Part shown: one piece after another, positions 60,993 to 64,000 of the stretch
Position numbering within the stretch: position 1 is the first letter of the stretch
Layout: every line of letters begins with the position of its first letter
Assembly: GCF_022346995.1 (NCBI RefSeq)
Contig: NZ_JAKRNM010000001.1
Location: forward strand, 248,001-312,000
From: Paenibacillus sp. ACRRY
GTDB taxonomy: Bacteria; Bacillota; Bacilli; Paenibacillales; Paenibacillaceae
DNA length: 64,000 nucleotides
Direction of reading: 5' to 3'
Made by a program: the position numbers and the translations under genes
The notes under the pieces: model-generated
Databases searched by the model: none
Seen by the model: only the letters and a program-made list of their open reading frames with translations
What the model was told of the DNA's origin: nothing

Positions 60993-61052
60993 CTAACTGA
61001 TCTAACGAGACGAACTAATATTGCTTATTCGGTAATCAGGAGGAGGGGAATT

Positions 61053-62087
61053 ATGGAATCCAGGCGTGAAGAGGAATCATTGAAGACTTTATATAAGGAT
61101 GCTTTTCATATCGGTGCAGCGGTTAACCCCCTGACGATCAACAGCCAGCGCTCGCTGCTGGCCTACCACTTCAACAGCTTAACAGCAGAGAATGAAATGA
61201 AATTTTCAAGCCTACACCCGGAGGAGAATCTGTACACGTTCGAGAACGCAGACGTCATAGCGTCATTTGCCAGAGAACAAGGTATGGCACTGCGAGGACA
61301 TACGCTGGTCTGGCATAATCAGACTCCCGATTGGTTGTTCGAAAACGAAGCGGGCGGAAAAGCGGAGCGGGATTTATTGCTTGAACGGCTTCGCTCGCAT
61401 ATTCAGACTGTCGTCGGCAGATATAAGGATGTTATCTACTGCTGGGATGTTGTGAATGAGGTCATCTCTGATGAGAATGATGAAAGTGCATTTCTGCGGC
61501 CTTCCAAATGGCTGGATATTGCCGGGGAGGACTTTATTGCCAAAGCATTCGAGTTTGCTCATGAAGCAGATCCACAGGCTCTCTTGTTTTATAACGACTA
61601 TAACGAGTCCAACCCGCATAAGCGGGAGCGCATCTACCGACTTGTTCGTTCACTGCTGGATCAAGGCGTACCGATTCATGGGGTAGGTTTGCAGGCACAC
61701 TGGAATTTATACGACCCCACGCTGGACGACATGCGTGCTGCCATTGAGCGTTATGCCCAGCTTGGCCTTCAGCTTCAGCTGACTGAACTTGACGTATCGG
61801 TATTTCGCTTTGACGACCGACGTACGGACCTGACTGTTCCTGAGAAGGGGATGCTGGAACTGCAAGCCGAGCGTTATGAATCCATTTTCCGTCTCCTTTA
61901 CGAATATCGTGAACACATTAGTGCCGTCACATTCTGGGGAGCAGCAGATGATTATACCTGGCTTGATCATTTCCCGGTCAGAGGCAGAAAAAATTGGCCA
62001 TTTTTGTTCGATGAATCACATGCTCCCAAACCGGCTTATGAGCGCGTCGCGCAGATTCCGAAGCAAGCTGCAATGGAGAAAAAGTGA
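61053..62087 (+). CDS. GH10 endo-1,4-beta-xylanase, intracellular type
   Basis: A 344-residue GH10 enzyme without signal peptide. It shows MKFSSLHP, the WHNQTPDW region, acid/base Glu136 in WDVVNEVI and nucleophile Glu245 in QLTELDVS, then WGAADDYTW. This matches the cytoplasmic XynA2-type enzymes of Paenibacillus that cut imported xylo-oligosaccharides and aldouronates. AGGAGGAGGGG lies upstream of ATG 61053. Co-transcribed with the GH43 genes. Confidence 0.92.
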   Translation: MESRREEESLKTLYKDAFHIGAAVNPLTINSQRSLLAYHFNSLTAENEMKFSSLHPEENLYTFENADVIASFAREQGMALRGHTLVWHNQTPDWLFENEAGGKAERDLLLERLRSHIQTVVGRYKDVIYCWDVVNEVISDENDESAFLRPSKWLDIAGEDFIAKAFEFAHEADPQALLFYNDYNESNPHKRERIYRLVRSLLDQGVPIHGVGLQAHWNLYDPTLDDMRAAIERYAQLGLQLQLTELDVSVFRFDDRRTDLTVPEKGMLELQAERYESIFRLLYEYREHISAVTFWGAADDYTWLDHFPVRGRKNWPFLFDESHAPKPAYERVAQIPKQAAMEKK

Positions 62088-62157
62088 TACTTATATCGTT
62101 AAAGCGTCCGAAAATAAATTTGGAATTGAATCATCTCTTTTGAAAGGGAGTATTTGA

Positions 62158-63144
62158 ATGTCTGAAGTGCCTAAACCGCATCAACCGTTAGTCACCCACA
62201 TCTATACTGCAGATCCATCAGCGCATGTTTTTGAAGATCGGATCTATATCTATCCATCTCATGATCTGGATCATGACGGTCCGGTGAATGACAACGGAGA
62301 CCAATACAAAATGGAGGATTACCATGTCTTGTCCATGGCCGATCTGAACTCACCGGTCGTGGATCATGGTGAAGTGCTGCACGTTAAGGATGTCCCGTGG
62401 GCATCCAGTCAGATGTGGGCGCCAGATGCAGCATACAAAAACGGGAAATATTATCTGTTTTTCCCCGCACGCGATCATGATGGCATCTTCCGGATCGGTG
62501 TAGCAACAAGCTCTTCTCCCCAAGGTCCATTCCAACCGGAGGAGCAGTACATCCCAGGCAGCTTCAGCATTGACCCTGCCGTATTCATTGATGAGGACAA
62601 CGAAGCCTACATGCTCTTTGGCGGCCTGTGGGGCGGTCAGTTGGAGAAGTGGCAGACGGGAAGCTACGTGGAAGATGCTGAAGGTCCTGCTCCGGATGCG
62701 CCTGCGCTTGGCCCAAGAATTGCCAAGCTCAGCGAGGATATGCTCTCTATGTCTAAGGAAGCATTGGAAATTGTAATCCTGGATCAGGAAGGCAAGCCGC
62801 TTACCGCGAGCAACGAAGAATGCAGATATTTCGAAGGACCATGGATGCACAAGTACAATGGCAAGTATTACTTGTCTTACTCCACTGGAACAACGCACAA
62901 GCTGGTATATGCTACAGGTGACAATCCTATGGGACCATTCACGTTCCAGGGCACCATATTACCGCCTGTTTTGGGATGGACAACACATCATTCCATTGTT
63001 CAATTTGAGGATAAATGGTATTTATTTTATCATGACTGTTCTCTGTCCGGTGGTGTCGATTACAAGCGCTGTGTCAAATTTGCCGAACTGACGTATAACT
63101 CCGATGGAACCATTCGTATGATTGATCCATACCCGGAAAAATAA
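62158..63144 (+). CDS. GH43 glycosidase, second copy in locus
   Basis: A 328-residue single-domain GH43 enzyme. Blocks include HIYTADPSAHVFEDRIYIYPSHD (base Asp), MWAPDAAYKNGKYYLFFPA, SFSIDPAVFIDEDN and CRYFEGPWMHKYNGKYY (acid Glu). It matches the GH43 subfamily with xylan 1,3-/1,4-alpha-arabinofuranosidase or xylosidase activity. AAAGGGAG lies 8 bases before the ATG. Which linkage it cleaves is not visible. Confidence 0.87.
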   Translation: MSEVPKPHQPLVTHIYTADPSAHVFEDRIYIYPSHDLDHDGPVNDNGDQYKMEDYHVLSMADLNSPVVDHGEVLHVKDVPWASSQMWAPDAAYKNGKYYLFFPARDHDGIFRIGVATSSSPQGPFQPEEQYIPGSFSIDPAVFIDEDNEAYMLFGGLWGGQLEKWQTGSYVEDAEGPAPDAPALGPRIAKLSEDMLSMSKEALEIVILDQEGKPLTASNEECRYFEGPWMHKYNGKYYLSYSTGTTHKLVYATGDNPMGPFTFQGTILPPVLGWTTHHSIVQFEDKWYLFYHDCSLSGGVDYKRCVKFAELTYNSDGTIRMIDPYPEK

Positions 63145-63152
63145 CAAGTTTA

Positions 63153-63175
63153 AGGGGGGCCTCACGGGCCTCCCT
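63153..63175 (+). terminator. GC-rich hairpin after the xylan operon
   Basis: AGGGGGGCC (63153-63161) pairs with GGCCTCCCT (63167-63175), one G-U pair. There is no T run after it, so it is a likely but atypical terminator. Confidence 0.5.
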
Positions 63176-63268
63176 AGTTATATAATCATACCTTGAAGCC
63201 GACCTATAAAATCTTTTTTTGAGCTTGTATTTGGTTTTAAAGAGAAGATCATATTATCTTATCTATTA

Positions 63269-63284
63269 TTGAAAGCGCTTAACT
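63269..63284 (+). promoter_or_regulatory. CcpA-type cre site
   Basis: TTGAAAGCGCTTAACT contains the core AAAGCGCTT and fits 14 of 16 cre positions. It lies 160 bases before the GH43 gene at 63445. The remainder of 63145-63444 shows no gene. Confidence 0.65.
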
Positions 63285-63444
63285 CCCAGAGTCAACCTTC
63301 ATCATAATGGAGAAAGATGTTATTTTTTTCTGTCGCTTCTGGATTAAAACATGTAAAATGATTTTGACTGAAGAGTCAATGTTTGAATTGCTAATTTTAA
63401 CGATATTTTTAAACTATTCATAAATAAGCGGGGTGTATTAAGGC

Positions 63445-64000
63445 ATGGTTCATCACAATCCGATTCTATGGGCCGATTATCCAGATCTCGATGTTATCCG
63501 CATAGAAGATACGTATTACATGGTGAGTACGACGATGCATATGATGCCAGGATGTGTCATCCTGCGTTCATATGATCTGATGCAGTGGGAAGTGGCTACT
63601 CATGTGTATGATAGACTGGATGACACGCCCGCCCAAAGACTGGAAGACGGTAAGCAGATTTATAGTAAAGGAATGTGGGCAGCTTCACTTCGGTATCATC
63701 AAGGGACTTTTTATGTAATCTTTGTAGCCAACGATACGCGAAAGACGTATTTGTACACCTCTTCATCTATATTAGGGCCATGGAACAAACGCATTGTTGA
63801 GGGCTTTTATCATGATTGCTCACTTTTCTTTGACGATGACGACCGGGTATATCTGGTACATGGTAATACCGAAATTCATCTGATCGAGTTAAAGGCTGAT
63901 CTGTCAGGACCTAAACCGGGGGGATTGCAGCGATTAATCGTTAAAGAGCGAGAGCCTTTCCATCTGGGTTACGAGGGAGCCCATTTCTATAAAATCAATG
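63445..64000 (+). CDS. GH43 family glycosidase (3' partial)
   Basis: A new open frame not closed before the window ends. It begins NPILWADYPDLDVIRIEDTYYMVS (base Asp in DYPDLDV), then KGMWAASLRYHQGTFYVIF, FYHDCSLFFDDDDRVYLVHG and, at the edge, HLGYEGAHFYKIN (acid Glu). This is the GH43_12-type start of a beta-xylosidase/alpha-L-arabinofuranosidase. 185 residues are visible of a probable 500. GCGGGGTG lies about 10 bases before ATG 63445. It appears to start its own transcript behind a cre site. Confidence 0.88.
   Translation, partial: MVHHNPILWADYPDLDVIRIEDTYYMVSTTMHMMPGCVILRSYDLMQWEVATHVYDRLDDTPAQRLEDGKQIYSKGMWAASLRYHQGTFYVIFVANDTRKTYLYTSSSILGPWNKRIVEGFYHDCSLFFDDDDRVYLVHGNTEIHLIELKADLSGPKPGGLQRLIVKEREPFHLGYEGAHFYKIN

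Noticed and set aside
1..64000. CRISPR arrays, insertion sequences, phage genes, tRNA or rRNA genes
   Set aside because: No regularly spaced repeats, transposase or integrase frames, or recognisable RNA genes were found on either strand.

Overview
The window looks like chromosome of a Paenibacillus-type Gram-positive bacterium. The support is mid-range GC, strong AGGAGG-type ribosome sites with frequent TTG/GTG starts, YesM/YesN two-component systems, LplB/YtcP-type sugar importers without their own ATPase gene, and many glycoside hydrolases. No tRNA, rRNA, CRISPR array, phage gene or insertion sequence was seen.

Layout. 1-4358: end of a cellobiose-type PTS EIIC, a GH3 beta-glucosidase and an EamA exporter. 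4537-8445: small housekeeping and stress genes, including a TetR/CMD/cupin locus whose divergent promoters overlap a repeated operator. 8493-11685: AraC regulator, DUF2264 protein and GH88 unsaturated-uronyl hydrolase. 11796-19406: Fur-type iron binding lipoprotein, DUF4367-like lipoprotein, LytTR/GHKL pair, long serine hydrolase, methyltransferase, small membrane protein. 19486-28503: PucR regulator divergent from two cytosine-deaminase-like amidohydrolases, two permeases, a solute-binding lipoprotein and an ACMSD-like amidohydrolase. 28903-34439: two small proteins, AraC regulator with a GH4 enzyme, an MFS transporter, and a MarR-GNAT fusion with two palindromic operators. 34508-37782: methyltransferase, OmpR/kinase pair, a truncated second methyltransferase fused onto the kinase 3' end, and a DedA protein. 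38157-40116: secreted GH5 cellulase and a GNAT. 40236-48716: an eight-gene operon for cyanuric acid use. 49024-50178: GT61 glycosyltransferase. 50607-64000: xylan/arabinoxylan locus with response regulator, kinase, response regulator, importer, GH43, GH10, GH43 and a partial GH43.

The most striking part is 40236-48716. It encodes biuret hydrolase (BiuH), a three-gene ABC importer, cyanuric acid hydrolase (AtzD family), a cupin, a PucR regulator and allophanate hydrolase (AtzF). Together these could import cyanuric acid and convert it through biuret and allophanate to ammonia and CO2. Two TnrA/GlnR-type boxes bracket its promoter, one upstream of -35 and one downstream of -10. A third such box covers the -10 of the pucR promoter in the 19-28 kb cluster, so both PucR-linked clusters are probably part of the nitrogen-limitation response. 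The carbohydrate loci carry CcpA-type cre sites (55666, 63269), consistent with carbon catabolite control.

All functions are inferred from reading translated sequence against family knowledge; no database search was run.
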